NCBI GenBank assembly: GCA_019637195.1
Contig: JAHBWA010000080.1
Span: forward strand, 1 to 38,515
Origin: Labilithrix sp.
GTDB lineage: Bacteria > Myxococcota_A > Polyangia > Polyangiales > Polyangiaceae
Length of the DNA: 38,515 nucleotides
Reading direction: 5' to 3'
The notes under the pieces were generated by a model, which saw only the letters and a list, made by a program, of their open reading frames with translations, was not told where the DNA came from and made no database searches. A program made the position numbers and the translations under genes. Below, piece after piece: positions 18,367-28,223 of this stretch (within the stretch, counting starts at the first letter, position 1; each line of letters opens with the position of its first letter).

Positions 18367-20035
18367 GGTTCCTCGAGGGGCGAAACAGTCCGAGGCCGAG
18401 GTAGCGGCCCGCGCCGAGCAGGATGGGACCCTCGACGGGTTCGGCGAAGGTGATCGTGGCGTGGACGAGCACGCGCTGGATCGGCGGCTTGCCCGTTCCG
18501 TAAGGCGGAAAGTGCCGCGTCTTGTCGCCGCTGGCGAGCGGCGCCGACACCATCGCGGTGACGAGCGCCGGTCGCGGGAGGCCGACGTGCTCGCACGCGG
18601 TCGCGATCGTCTCCTCGGCTTCGGCGTAGGCGCGTGCCTCCTTCCGTGGATCGGAGCTGCGTAGGTCGCCAGGGTTGCGATCGAGCGCGATCGGCGTCGC
18701 GCTCGACCAGCGGCGCGCCCGCGCGCACCAGGTTTGCGGAGAGAGCGTCTTCTGCGAAGCCTCGTCCTCGACGACCGCGAGCTCGAGGACGCCGGCGCGT
18801 CCGAGGTGGACCCTCAGCCGTCCGTCGCGACGGTCGCCACGCCTCCAGGCGTCGACGGCGCGGTAGATCGCGAGCCGCTCGTCGCGAGCCGCGCCGCTGG
18901 GGACGACGAGCGCTACGCCGAGGATTGAGCCGTCTGCGTAGTCACTCGCGACGAACGGCAGAGGCACGATCGCGAGGTGCGTCCGATCGCTACGCTCGCC
19001 GGGCGCGCGATGGCCGGACAGGACCTCCGGCGCGTCGCTGCCGAAACTCTTGAGCAGCGCGGAGCGAACTCCGCGCGCGACGTCGACGGCACGCGTCGAC
19101 GGTAGCCTCGGCCCCGCGACGCGCCGAAGCACGATCCAGTCTTGTCCGAAGGCCGTGGTCGGGACCGGGTTCTCTCCGCCGCTGGAAGGCCGGACGTACC
19201 GTTGGAACGAGGCCGGCATCACGCGACCCGGTACGTCAGCCTGCTCTGCGAACGTCGTGTCGAGCGCCGCGAGCTGGCCGGTCGCGACGACGCGGAGCGT
19301 GGCCTCGTCCTCCGGCGCGCGCACCTCACCCGTCTCGTCGGGGACCCAGCGCGATCGCGCCTCGTCGTCGGCGCTGTCACTCACGCGCACAGTCACGAGC
19401 GAGGATGAGTGGCCCAGTCGAACGACGCGCGCCGCGAGCGCGTCGAGGAGCGCGCGCTGCTCCGCAGACGGTGTCGCGTCGGGCCAGCTGAACACGATGC
19501 GAGGCTCGACCGGCATGACCGACGGGAACGTGCGCGGCTGCCGGATTCGACGATCGGGCAGCAGCGAGGCGGCGCGCGGCGGACCGTCCTTGCCTTCCTT
19601 GCCGGGGGCGACGGGCTCGACGGCCCGCTTGAGCGCATCGGCGAATCGAGCCTCCGCCTTCGCGAGCTTCTTCTCGAGCGTCGCGGCGCCCTTGCCTCCG
19701 GTGGCCCGCGCCGCAGCGAGCGCGTCGCGGGCTTCATCGACGGCTCGCGCCTCGTCGTCCAGTGAGCTGACGACGCTGGTGTCGTTGACGGGCACGAAGA
19801 CCGTCGTCACATCTCGATGGAAAGCGTCGCTCGCGATCACCTGCGGTGCGCCGAGCTGCTCGAGCCACTCGAGTGCGGCTCGCTCGCCGGTCGAGCGTTC
19901 GAGCGCCTCGAAGTGCGTCGCGACCAGCGCAGAAAAGAGCCTCGCCGGGTGCGGGGGCCACTCGGCCCGTCCGCGGTCGTCGAACGCCGTGGCGACGTAT
20001 CGGCCTGTCAGGAGTGCGACCTCGAGCGCGAGCAT
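18359..20035 (-). CDS. csb2: Type I-G Cas5-Cas6 fusion Csb2
   Basis: 558 aa from ATG 20035; this A is also the last base of the csb1 TGA (TGATG), a tight coupling. A longer open frame runs upstream through csb1 but is out of frame with it and is rejected. The N-terminal Cas5-like domain begins MLALEVALLTGRYVATAFDD and has the family's WPPHPARLFSALVATHFEA. A Cas6-like C-terminal half ends with the glycine-rich RAMP loop GAGRYLGLGLFRP. A Lys/Ala-rich segment (residues about 95-145) probably forms a coiled or charged linker. Known for the family: the fused protein caps the crRNA 5' end as Cas5 and cleaves the repeat as Cas6, which explains why no separate cas6 is present. The repeat stems in the array are the expected substrate. 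Confidence 0.93.
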   Translation of the reverse strand: MLALEVALLTGRYVATAFDDRGRAEWPPHPARLFSALVATHFEALERSTGERAALEWLEQLGAPQVIASDAFHRDVTTVFVPVNDTSVVSSLDDEARAVDEARDALAAARATGGKGAATLEKKLAKAEARFADALKRAVEPVAPGKEGKDGPPRAASLLPDRRIRQPRTFPSVMPVEPRIVFSWPDATPSAEQRALLDALAARVVRLGHSSSLVTVRVSDSADDEARSRWVPDETGEVRAPEDEATLRVVATGQLAALDTTFAEQADVPGRVMPASFQRYVRPSSGGENPVPTTAFGQDWIVLRRVAGPRLPSTRAVDVARGVRSALLKSFGSDAPEVLSGHRAPGERSDRTHLAIVPLPFVASDYADGSILGVALVVPSGAARDERLAIYRAVDAWRRGDRRDGRLRVHLGRAGVLELAVVEDEASQKTLSPQTWCARARRWSSATPIALDRNPGDLRSSDPRKEARAYAEAEETIATACEHVGLPRPALVTAMVSAPLASGDKTRHFPPYGTGKPPIQRVLVHATITFAEPVEGPILLGAGRYLGLGLFRPSRNHG

Positions 20036-21315
20036 CAGCTGTCCCCCGCCTCGCCTTCGGAGCTCGCGGCGACCTCGCGGCTCTTTCGAATCAATCCGGC
20101 CAGCTTCGGCGCAGGCACGAGGGTGATCGGGGTCGCGTCCCAGCCCAGGCCGTACTGTCGAGCGGCGCCCTCGGCGTCCTTGAGAAGCTTGGCGGCCTCG
20201 TCCTTGGTGAGCGAGAAACGCGCCGGCTCGCCCCCTTCGCGTCCGACCACCTCGAAGACGAGCGGGCCGGTGGCGACCAGCGTCGAGCGGGAGCGCAGAT
20301 CGTAGTCGTTCTCCCGCTGGTAGACGATGGCCGTCAGCGCGAGTGCGGCGAGCGTAGTGCGGGCGGCGCCCTCGGCGGCGTCGCGACTCTCGTCGGGGAT
20401 GCGCTCTCCCGCGCAGCTCGTCTGGAACCGGAGGCGACGCAGGCCGGCGAGCGTGAGGACGGTCGTCTGGACGGCGTGGCTCATCGTGACGCCGCCGGCG
20501 TCTGTTTCGATGCTCGGCGGGATGTTGCCGTGGTTGATCGCCGAGGGAGAACCCTTCTTGCCGTCTCCGCCGCTGCTGCGTGAGAACTCGACGGATTTGC
20601 CGCCCTTCTTCTCTGCCTCCCCCTCGTCGACGGTCCACTCCTGACTCGGGTCCTTGTGCTTGTAGACCGTGCCAGCCTTCGTCTGAATGCCGGCGGGATC
20701 GATGCGGCTGGCCGTCTTCACGCCGGTGATGACGTCGACGCCGACGATCTCCGAGACGAGGCACCGCTGGAACTTCGCTCCGAGCCCGCCCTTCGGTCCG
20801 GTGCTGTCCCAGACCCCGAAGACGAGCGCGGTCGGGCAGTACTTGTAGATGGCGGTGGCGTGTGTCGGCTTGGCGTCGGTGATCTCCTTGCCCGTGGCGG
20901 TCTGACGGAACGGGACGCCGTCGAGCAGGCTGTCTCGAAGGAGCGCGTCGGCGATGCGGTGAGGCGCGTGAAGTGCGGTGATCTGCTCGAGGTCCTCCAG
21001 GCCCGCTTCCTTCGAGAAGTCGACCTGCACGACGGGAAGCGCGAGCTCACGCCGGCGCCATCCTTCGGCCAGCGCGTCCTCGAAGCGATTGGCTTGGGAG
21101 GCGACCGAGTCGAGCAGCACGGTCTGGACCTCGCGGCCGTCGACGCGTCGCTTCTCCATGGCGTATTTCGTCTCGGCGTTACGCTCCTTCACGTAGGTCG
21201 GAGGGAACACCTTGTCGTTGGGGCCGCCGGCGGGCTCGAGCCGGGTGATGGTGCGGATGGCGGCGGCGCCACCGGAGACTGCCTTGGTCAGATCGTCGAG
21301 CGAGAGAGAGGCCAT
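20035..21315 (-). CDS. csb1: Type I-G Cascade backbone subunit Csb1 (Cas7)
   Basis: 426 aa, start ATG 21315 with AAGGAG 5-6 nt upstream. First gene of the cas operon. Csb1 (GSU0053 family) is the Cas7-type RAMP that polymerises along the crRNA to form the Cascade backbone. Visible family features include VFPPTYVKERNAETKYAMEK (two parts), VLLDSVASQANRFEDALAEG, THATAIYKYCPTALVFGVWDS, and HGNIPPSIETDAGGVTMSHA followed by AVQTTVLTLAGLRRLRF. A charged Lys/Gly-rich loop (around residues 230-262) precedes the HGNIPPS motif. The stop TGA shares one base with the csb2 ATG. Upstream lies about 1.5 kb without a clear gene, so the operon promoter should be within the first hundred or so bases beyond 21315. 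Confidence 0.95.
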   Translation of the reverse strand: MASLSLDDLTKAVSGGAAAIRTITRLEPAGGPNDKVFPPTYVKERNAETKYAMEKRRVDGREVQTVLLDSVASQANRFEDALAEGWRRRELALPVVQVDFSKEAGLEDLEQITALHAPHRIADALLRDSLLDGVPFRQTATGKEITDAKPTHATAIYKYCPTALVFGVWDSTGPKGGLGAKFQRCLVSEIVGVDVITGVKTASRIDPAGIQTKAGTVYKHKDPSQEWTVDEGEAEKKGGKSVEFSRSSGGDGKKGSPSAINHGNIPPSIETDAGGVTMSHAVQTTVLTLAGLRRLRFQTSCAGERIPDESRDAAEGAARTTLAALALTAIVYQRENDYDLRSRSTLVATGPLVFEVVGREGGEPARFSLTKDEAAKLLKDAEGAARQYGLGWDATPITLVPAPKLAGLIRKSREVAASSEGEAGDS

Positions 21316-22803
21316 GTGAGCTCCTTGGTCGTGGGATGAACGGACAAGACGCGTAAGTTACAAAGAGCAAGGGGCGAGCGAGGCCGACGCACCTTAGCTG
21401 GGCACGTCGGGTGGTCTTGGAATGAGCGTGCGGTGTCCGGAGCGTGAGAGCGGCGCTACGGATCGAGCGATACGCGTGTGCGAACGAGGGGCGGCGCGCG
21501 GGAGAGTGCTCGCGGACCCGCTGCCTTCAGTTCAGCAGGACTGCGGGAAAGGTCATGTCGGCCACGTGCACGTTCGTCCCCCATCGAAGACCTCGTTCCC
21601 CCTGACGGCCTTCGTCGACACGCGGCGAAGACTTCCACAGTACAGACTCGCCAAGCGCGTCGGAAGTCAATTCGTGGTCATGGCGCAATCCCATGAGATG
21701 GCGCACGCGGAAGCTCGTGAGCGCGCGCCGTTTGCGTAATCGACGTGGAGGTAAGGATGGGCTTCGGTTGCTAGCGGTTTCGAGCGGCTCGATTGGCCGA
21801 CGCTGCAGCCCTACGAGTCGGGGGCAGATACGCATCGCTCTGCTGTCCTATACGACCACGAGGCGGCATTTCCTCGCTATCGCGGGAGCGATGGCGTCGA
21901 GCGAATACGGCATCAACGTGTCTCACTCGACATCGACGTACCGTCGACGCGTGTAGACGCGATGCCCTGAGCGCGCCCGTGCTGGCTACGTGGAGAAACT
22001 TCCGGCAGCAGGACGCTTGCGATTTGCGATAAGGAGCACGGTGTTGGCGATCGACGCATTGCTGGCTGGCGAGCATTCCGGTGGCGGCAAGCCGAGGCGG
22101 CGCTCTTTCCAGACCTGAAGGACGGGGATTCGTGGAGTACGCGGCGCCGTCCTTCCGTATCCCGAAGCTGATCGATTGAGGTCGCGTTGCGGGCGTCGGG
22201 CGCATCGACGAAAGGACCTCGCGGATGTCATGCCCATGATGCGCCCGTCCAACTTCCGCGAGCCATTCGGCGCGAGGCTCAATCGACGGTACGCGAGAAG
22301 TTGTCGATGACGCCCGATAGCCGAGAGCGCAAAGGCGGCGCACTACGCCGGTCGGGCGCGCCGGCGTTGAAAAAAGGAGCGACGACGCTCGGATGCCGCA
22401 TGAGCGGCTAGAGGAAGCGCACTGCCTCCACTTCGACGTAGCCAGAGCGCCGTCGCTCGGCTCAAGCTTAGTCCGTCGAGAGGGTGGCGCACCAAGGGCC
22501 AGCACGATGCGCTATCGGTGGTGGATGACCTCGAGCGCGACGAACATTCGGAAAGCGCGAATCAGCAAGCGGTAGTGTTTCATGGCCGAGAACTTGGGGG
22601 CGCCCGAGGAGGGAGTCAAGTGGGGTGCGTTGTTTTTCTGTTCAGCGGCTAAAGGAAGGACACTTCCTCCAAAGGCGCGACAGGCTCAGGGGTCTTCGTC
22701 TCCGTCTGCGCCGGCGAGTGCCCGAACTCAACGTACGCGGTAGGCGGCACGCGAACGAGCGCGGCTGTGCTGCGCGAGGTACGCCCGTTGCTCCCCTCCG
22801 GGC
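21316..22803. other. Gene-poor region upstream of cas operon, possible decayed coding DNA
   Basis: 1.49 kb with no gene I can support. Composition is less GC-rich than the flanks. The cas operon promoter must lie at its left end. Between about 21761 and 21970 one plus-strand frame reads like ordinary protein (GFERLDWPTLQPYESGAD, then LYDHEAAFPRYRGSDG, then LDIDVPSTRVDAMP) before a stop. A related reading continues around 22070-22150 (AEAALFPDLKDGDSWSTRR). Stops and frame changes interrupt it. This could be a broken gene, but I cannot name the family. Long minus-strand frames here have Ser/Arg-rich composition and look spurious. Confidence 0.4.
21761..22170 (+). pseudogene. Possible fragment of a broken gene
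   Basis: Plus-strand translation gives two protein-like stretches separated by stops: one ending STRVDAMP at about 21970, and one containing RQAEAALFPDLKDGDSWSTR around 22090-22145. Codon third positions are moderately GC-rich. No intact start, no recognised domain and no ribosome-binding site. Whether it was ever a cas-linked gene (for example an adaptation gene) cannot be told by eye. Confidence 0.25.
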
Positions 22804-24234
22804 ATGGCTCGCGGGATCGTTCGGTCCGCTGCGGTCCTGGGCTGCGTCGCCTGGTCGGTGCGGACGCTGGGCTGCGACACGTCGGCGACGAACAGCGCTT
22901 TCGTCGACACGGACGGCGACGGGATCTCCGACGTCGACGAGATCCACGTCCACGGGACGTCGCCGCTCCTCGCCGACACGGACGGCGACGGGATGTCCGA
23001 CTACGACGAGATCGTCCTCCACGCCTTCGACCCGGCGAGCATGCCGCTGCGCTTCAACCCGCGCGTGGCGGACGTGCCGCTGATGAACGTCCGCATCGTC
23101 GGCCCGCCGCTCATCTCGCTGAGGCTGACGGCGACCAGCGGCGAGACGTGGACCTACGAGACCGCGCAGACGATCGAGGAGGGCGTCATCCTGTCGATGA
23201 GCGTCACGCAGCAGGAGTCGTTCTCCTCGACGTTCGGCGGGTCGGAGACGATCAGCGAGGAGATCACGGTCGAGTTCGGCCCGATCTCGCTCGCGCTCCA
23301 GGAGGACCTCGTCGCGGAGGAAGAGGAGGACGACCCGGCCGCCCTCGTCCCCCCGCCGTTCGGCTTGTGGGGGCCAGGGGCGGTGATCCTCACGAGCGGC
23401 GTGTCGTCGACGATCGACTGGTCGAACACCGTCGGCGTGACGCTCTCCTTCACTGCCGAGCAGGCGCGGGAGCTCCGCCAGGCGCTGACGTTCGCCCAGA
23501 GCTACGCGCAGAGCCACGAGATCTCGGCGAGCGGCGCGATCATGGAGGTGCTCGCCGAGTTCGAGAATCGAGGCAACGTGCCGTTCAGCATCACCAACAT
23601 GGTCCTCGCCGCCACGTTCGTCGGACCCGACGGCGTCGAGGGGCCGGTCGGCAACCTCGACATCAACACGCTGTTCAACAACTTCATCCCGTACTCGGTC
23701 GCGCCGGGAGACGTGCAGGGACCGGTCAACTTCTCGCGAGACTTCCTGACGCTCGACCAGGTGAGCGCGCTCGTCGCCGACCTCGAGGCGCTCAAGGTCC
23801 GGGTCGGCGTCTACGAGATCGTCGACGGCGCCGGCCGCCCGTTCGTCTTCGACGTCTCGACGATGATGTCGCGGACCGCGACCATCGTGGTCGACTACGG
23901 CGAGGAGCGTCCTCCCGAGCGCTTCCTCGTCGCGACCAACCTCGACCCGGCGCGTCCGGGAGTCACGCTCGAGCGGGCGCTCTTCGAGATCCTGCGGCTC
24001 CCGTACGAGGCCGACGGGGAGCGCGGCCTCACGTCGGTGCGCGACGTCGCCTCGGACGAGGGCCGGTGGAGCGTCGAGCATCGCTTCAACGAAGCCGGCG
24101 AGCCCGCGACCGTCGTGTACGCTCCGCCCTACGAGCTCTCCGGGATCGTCCTTCGGGCTGGTGACGTCCTGATCCTGACCTGGGGCGAGCCGGGATCGCG
24201 AAGCGCATCGCGGGATCGTCGTCGCGGTCGGTGA
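22804..24234 (+). CDS. Lipoprotein with thrombospondin type 3 calcium repeats
   Basis: 476 aa. Signal MARGIVRSAAVLGCVAWSVR with lipobox TLGC (Cys24). Two thrombospondin type 3/EF-like Ca2+ loops follow: DTDGDGISDVDEI (about residues 35-47) and DTDGDGMSDYDEI (about 58-70). The Asp positions bind calcium. The remaining 400 residues are a beta-rich exported domain containing FSSTFGGSETISEEITVEFG and an acidic loop (VAEEEEDDPAA). The order of a DxDGDG calcium module followed by a beta domain recalls the N-terminal part of binary-toxin B components, but pore and binding domains were not recognised, so I do not claim toxin function. The last about 15 residues (GSRSASRDRRRGR) are basic and come from a 70-bp duplication at the gene end. 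No strong ribosome-binding site precedes the ATG. Confidence 0.82.
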   Translation: MARGIVRSAAVLGCVAWSVRTLGCDTSATNSAFVDTDGDGISDVDEIHVHGTSPLLADTDGDGMSDYDEIVLHAFDPASMPLRFNPRVADVPLMNVRIVGPPLISLRLTATSGETWTYETAQTIEEGVILSMSVTQQESFSSTFGGSETISEEITVEFGPISLALQEDLVAEEEEDDPAALVPPPFGLWGPGAVILTSGVSSTIDWSNTVGVTLSFTAEQARELRQALTFAQSYAQSHEISASGAIMEVLAEFENRGNVPFSITNMVLAATFVGPDGVEGPVGNLDINTLFNNFIPYSVAPGDVQGPVNFSRDFLTLDQVSALVADLEALKVRVGVYEIVDGAGRPFVFDVSTMMSRTATIVVDYGEERPPERFLVATNLDPARPGVTLERALFEILRLPYEADGERGLTSVRDVASDEGRWSVEHRFNEAGEPATVVYAPPYELSGIVLRAGDVLILTWGEPGSRSASRDRRRGR

Positions 24235-24280
24235 CGTCCTGGTCGTGAGCTCGGGCGGGTCGGACCGCGACGCGCGCTCC
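24141..24280. repeat. Diverged 70-bp tandem duplication at gene end
   Basis: CGGGATCGTC at 24141 recurs at 24211, and both are followed by a GGTGACGTCCTG block and GGGCG-G-CGG words. The period of 70 bp is not a multiple of three. So the second copy, which would read GIVVAVGDVLVVSSGG, is out of frame with the upstream gene, which stops inside it at 24234. Confidence 0.75.
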
Positions 24281-24391
24281 GAGGCCCCTCGCGCGTGAGG
24301 GCACCTCGTCCCGAACCTGGGGCGGCACGGATCGCTCGGTGTCGCACCGCCGCGGTTCATCGCTTGCTTCTCGGGAGGCCGTCGGAGGCGG

Positions 24392-25384
24392 ATGGCAGCG
24401 GGATCGTCGTTCGTGCGCGGACCTGCCGTGGCCGTCGGCCTCATCCTCGCCGCGAACGCCACGATCTCGCCGCGCGCGGCGCGAGCCGAGGCGGGCGTCG
24501 CGGCCGCAGACGAGATCCGGCTCCGCGACGGGCGCGTGGTGGAGGGCCGCGTCGTCGAGCAGGCCCAGGGGCGCTGGCTCGTCGTCGAGACCGCCGACGG
24601 CCGGCGTCGCACGTTCGCGTGGGACGCGGTGGAGGAGGTCGGCGTCGCGGTCTCGCCGCGCCCCGCGACGATGCACGCCACGACGGACGCTGCGTGGCGG
24701 AGGCGCAGCGGCGCGGGCCTCACCTACGAGCTCCGCTTGAACCTCTCGACGATCGCGCCGCCGGACAGGACGTTCGGCGTGGGCGGCCTCTGTTCGACCG
24801 GCACCGGGACCGCGCCGATCGCGATGTACGGTCAGAGCGCGCGCGCGGGCGCGACCGGGTTCGGCGGCGGAGCCGGCGGCCGGATCGGCTTCATGGCGCG
24901 GTCACGTCTCGACCCCGACGGCGCGTCGTCGTGGTGGGGATTCCGGGCGACGGCCGGCCTCGACCTCCACGCCTACCACGTGCGCGCGCCGGTCGGGATC
25001 GCGGAGCCCGAGGGCGAGCTCTGCTCGAACGTCGCGAAGCGGAGTCACGCCGTCGCGTACGGGAGCTCGATGCAGCTCTTCGCGAGCGTGCCGCTCACGA
25101 TCGGGGGCCTCGTCGCGCTCGGCAAGCTCGACGACGCGCGCTGGAAGGGGGTGGTCCTCGGCGCGGCGTGGAGCCCGGCGCTGTATCACTTCGGCGCCTT
25201 CAGCAGCATGGCGAGCACGCGCCTGAACCCGCTCGGGCTGGAGCTCTCGGTCGACCTCACGGTCCTTCACGCCGAGCCGGCGCGACCGGAGCCTCACATC
25301 CGCGTCGCGTTCTTCTTCGCGCCGCACACCGACGCCACCCAGTCGGCGATCGGGACCCTGAGCGTCGGCGCCGTCTGGTACTGA
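24392..25384 (+). CDS. Secreted protein, probable outer-membrane beta-barrel
   Basis: 330 aa. Start ATG 24392 preceded by GGAGG. The signal peptide ends near AARAEA (residue about 34) with no lipobox Cys, so the protein is secreted or inserted in the outer membrane. Residues 40-85 (EIRLRDGRVVEGRVVEQAQG, then WLVVETADG) form a short SH3-like beta module often seen before outer-membrane domains. The rest alternates hydrophobic and polar residues with glycine (GFGGGAGGRIGFMARS, WWGFRATAGLDLHAY, FASVPLTIGGLVALG). It ends LSVGAVWY, a C-terminal aromatic typical of barrel proteins. No family named. It lies 157 bp after the calcium-repeat lipoprotein gene on the same strand and converges with the WG-repeat gene. 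Confidence 0.78.
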   Translation: MAAGSSFVRGPAVAVGLILAANATISPRAARAEAGVAAADEIRLRDGRVVEGRVVEQAQGRWLVVETADGRRRTFAWDAVEEVGVAVSPRPATMHATTDAAWRRRSGAGLTYELRLNLSTIAPPDRTFGVGGLCSTGTGTAPIAMYGQSARAGATGFGGGAGGRIGFMARSRLDPDGASSWWGFRATAGLDLHAYHVRAPVGIAEPEGELCSNVAKRSHAVAYGSSMQLFASVPLTIGGLVALGKLDDARWKGVVLGAAWSPALYHFGAFSSMASTRLNPLGLELSVDLTVLHAEPARPEPHIRVAFFFAPHTDATQSAIGTLSVGAVWY

Positions 25385-25447
25385 GCGGGGCCGGGCGCTC
25401 GGCTCGCTCTCCGCGCGCTCGGCTTCGCTCTGCGCGGCCGCCGGCGG

Positions 25448-26152
25448 CTACGGCGCTCGACCCGCCAGCGCGCGCTCGGCGTGCTCGACGTCGGGGTGAA
25501 CGAGCGGAGTGACGACCTGACCGCGGCGGTCGACGGCGCCCCACACGCCGCCCGCGAGCACGTCGGAGTCGTCTCCGCGCTGGCGTGTGCAACCGTTGCA
25601 GACGAACGCGTGCTCTCCGCAGTAGGACGTCGCGCCGTCCCACTGGGCGGGGACCGCGATGCGCCCACGGACGTCGATGAAGCCGACCTTGCCGCGATCG
25701 ACGATGCGCGCGCGCCCGGACGAGAAATAGTCCGGGCCGTTGTCGAAGAGGAAGGCCTGCGCGAGGACGTTGCCGCCGGTATCGATGAAGACGGGTCGGC
25801 CCGAGAGGTCGACCCCCGCCGTGACCCCGTGCTCGGAGAACTCGTAGGCGAAGCGAAAGCGCGGCGGGATCACCGTGACTCCCTTGGCGTCGGCGAAGCC
25901 GTACAGCCCGGAAGGATCCTCGAAGGCGTGGAGGCCTCGCGTCCCCGCCACGTTGTCCGTGTACATGGCGGCCTCACACGCGCGATCGCCCGCGCCCTCG
26001 TCGTCGGCCGGCGGCGCCGGTGACGACGACGCGAGGGGCGATGTCGCGGGGGCCGTGCCTCGCACCGGCGACGCGCCGACGACGTTGGCCGTGACCACGG
26101 GCGCCGGCGCGCACGCGACGAGCAGGGCGAGCGGCCAGGAGGTCCGAGGCAT
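25448..26152 (-). CDS. WG-repeat lipoprotein
   Basis: 234 aa from ATG 26152. The upstream in-frame start would precede the signal, so MPRTSWPLALLVAC was chosen (short signal, lipobox LVAC). An Ala/Pro/Ser linker to about residue 55 leads to WG-type repeats: GLYGFADAKGVTVIPPRF, a degenerate VTAGVDLSGRPVFIDTGG, KVGFIDVRGRIAVPAQWDGA, and GVWGAVDRRGQVVTPLVHP. WG repeats form beta-hairpin arrays thought to mediate protein binding; function here is unknown. Two Cys pairs (SYCGEH, VCNGCTR) may be disulfide bonded. It lies 97 bp downstream of the sigma54 activator on the same strand and may share its transcript. Confidence 0.85.
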   Translation of the reverse strand: MPRTSWPLALLVACAPAPVVTANVVGASPVRGTAPATSPLASSSPAPPADDEGAGDRACEAAMYTDNVAGTRGLHAFEDPSGLYGFADAKGVTVIPPRFRFAYEFSEHGVTAGVDLSGRPVFIDTGGNVLAQAFLFDNGPDYFSSGRARIVDRGKVGFIDVRGRIAVPAQWDGATSYCGEHAFVCNGCTRQRGDDSDVLAGGVWGAVDRRGQVVTPLVHPDVEHAERALAGRAP

Positions 26153-26249
26153 CGGACACGATGCTAGCAGAGCCGGGGTGCCGGCCCCGAGCGCCGCCAC
26201 GGGTCCGCGTGAGGGCGCGGCGCGTTCCCGACGCGAGATCGAGCTCGGA

Positions 26250-28219
<1,970 letters not shown>

Positions 28220-28223
<4 letters not shown>

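Noticed and set aside
21771..22505. 244-codon minus-strand frame upstream of csb1
   Set aside because: Ser/Arg-rich composition, no motif and no ribosome-binding site; it overlaps better protein-like fragments on the plus strand.
24083..24095. 13-bp exact match to the CRISPR repeat start (GCTTCAACGAAGC) in the calcium-repeat gene
   Set aside because: The match stops after 13 bp, encodes a normal in-frame RFNEAG segment, and GCTTC/GAAGC is self-complementary, so chance is likely.
22804..24234. Binary-toxin (protective-antigen-like) component
   Set aside because: Only the calcium-repeat module is similar; pore-forming and receptor domains were not seen.
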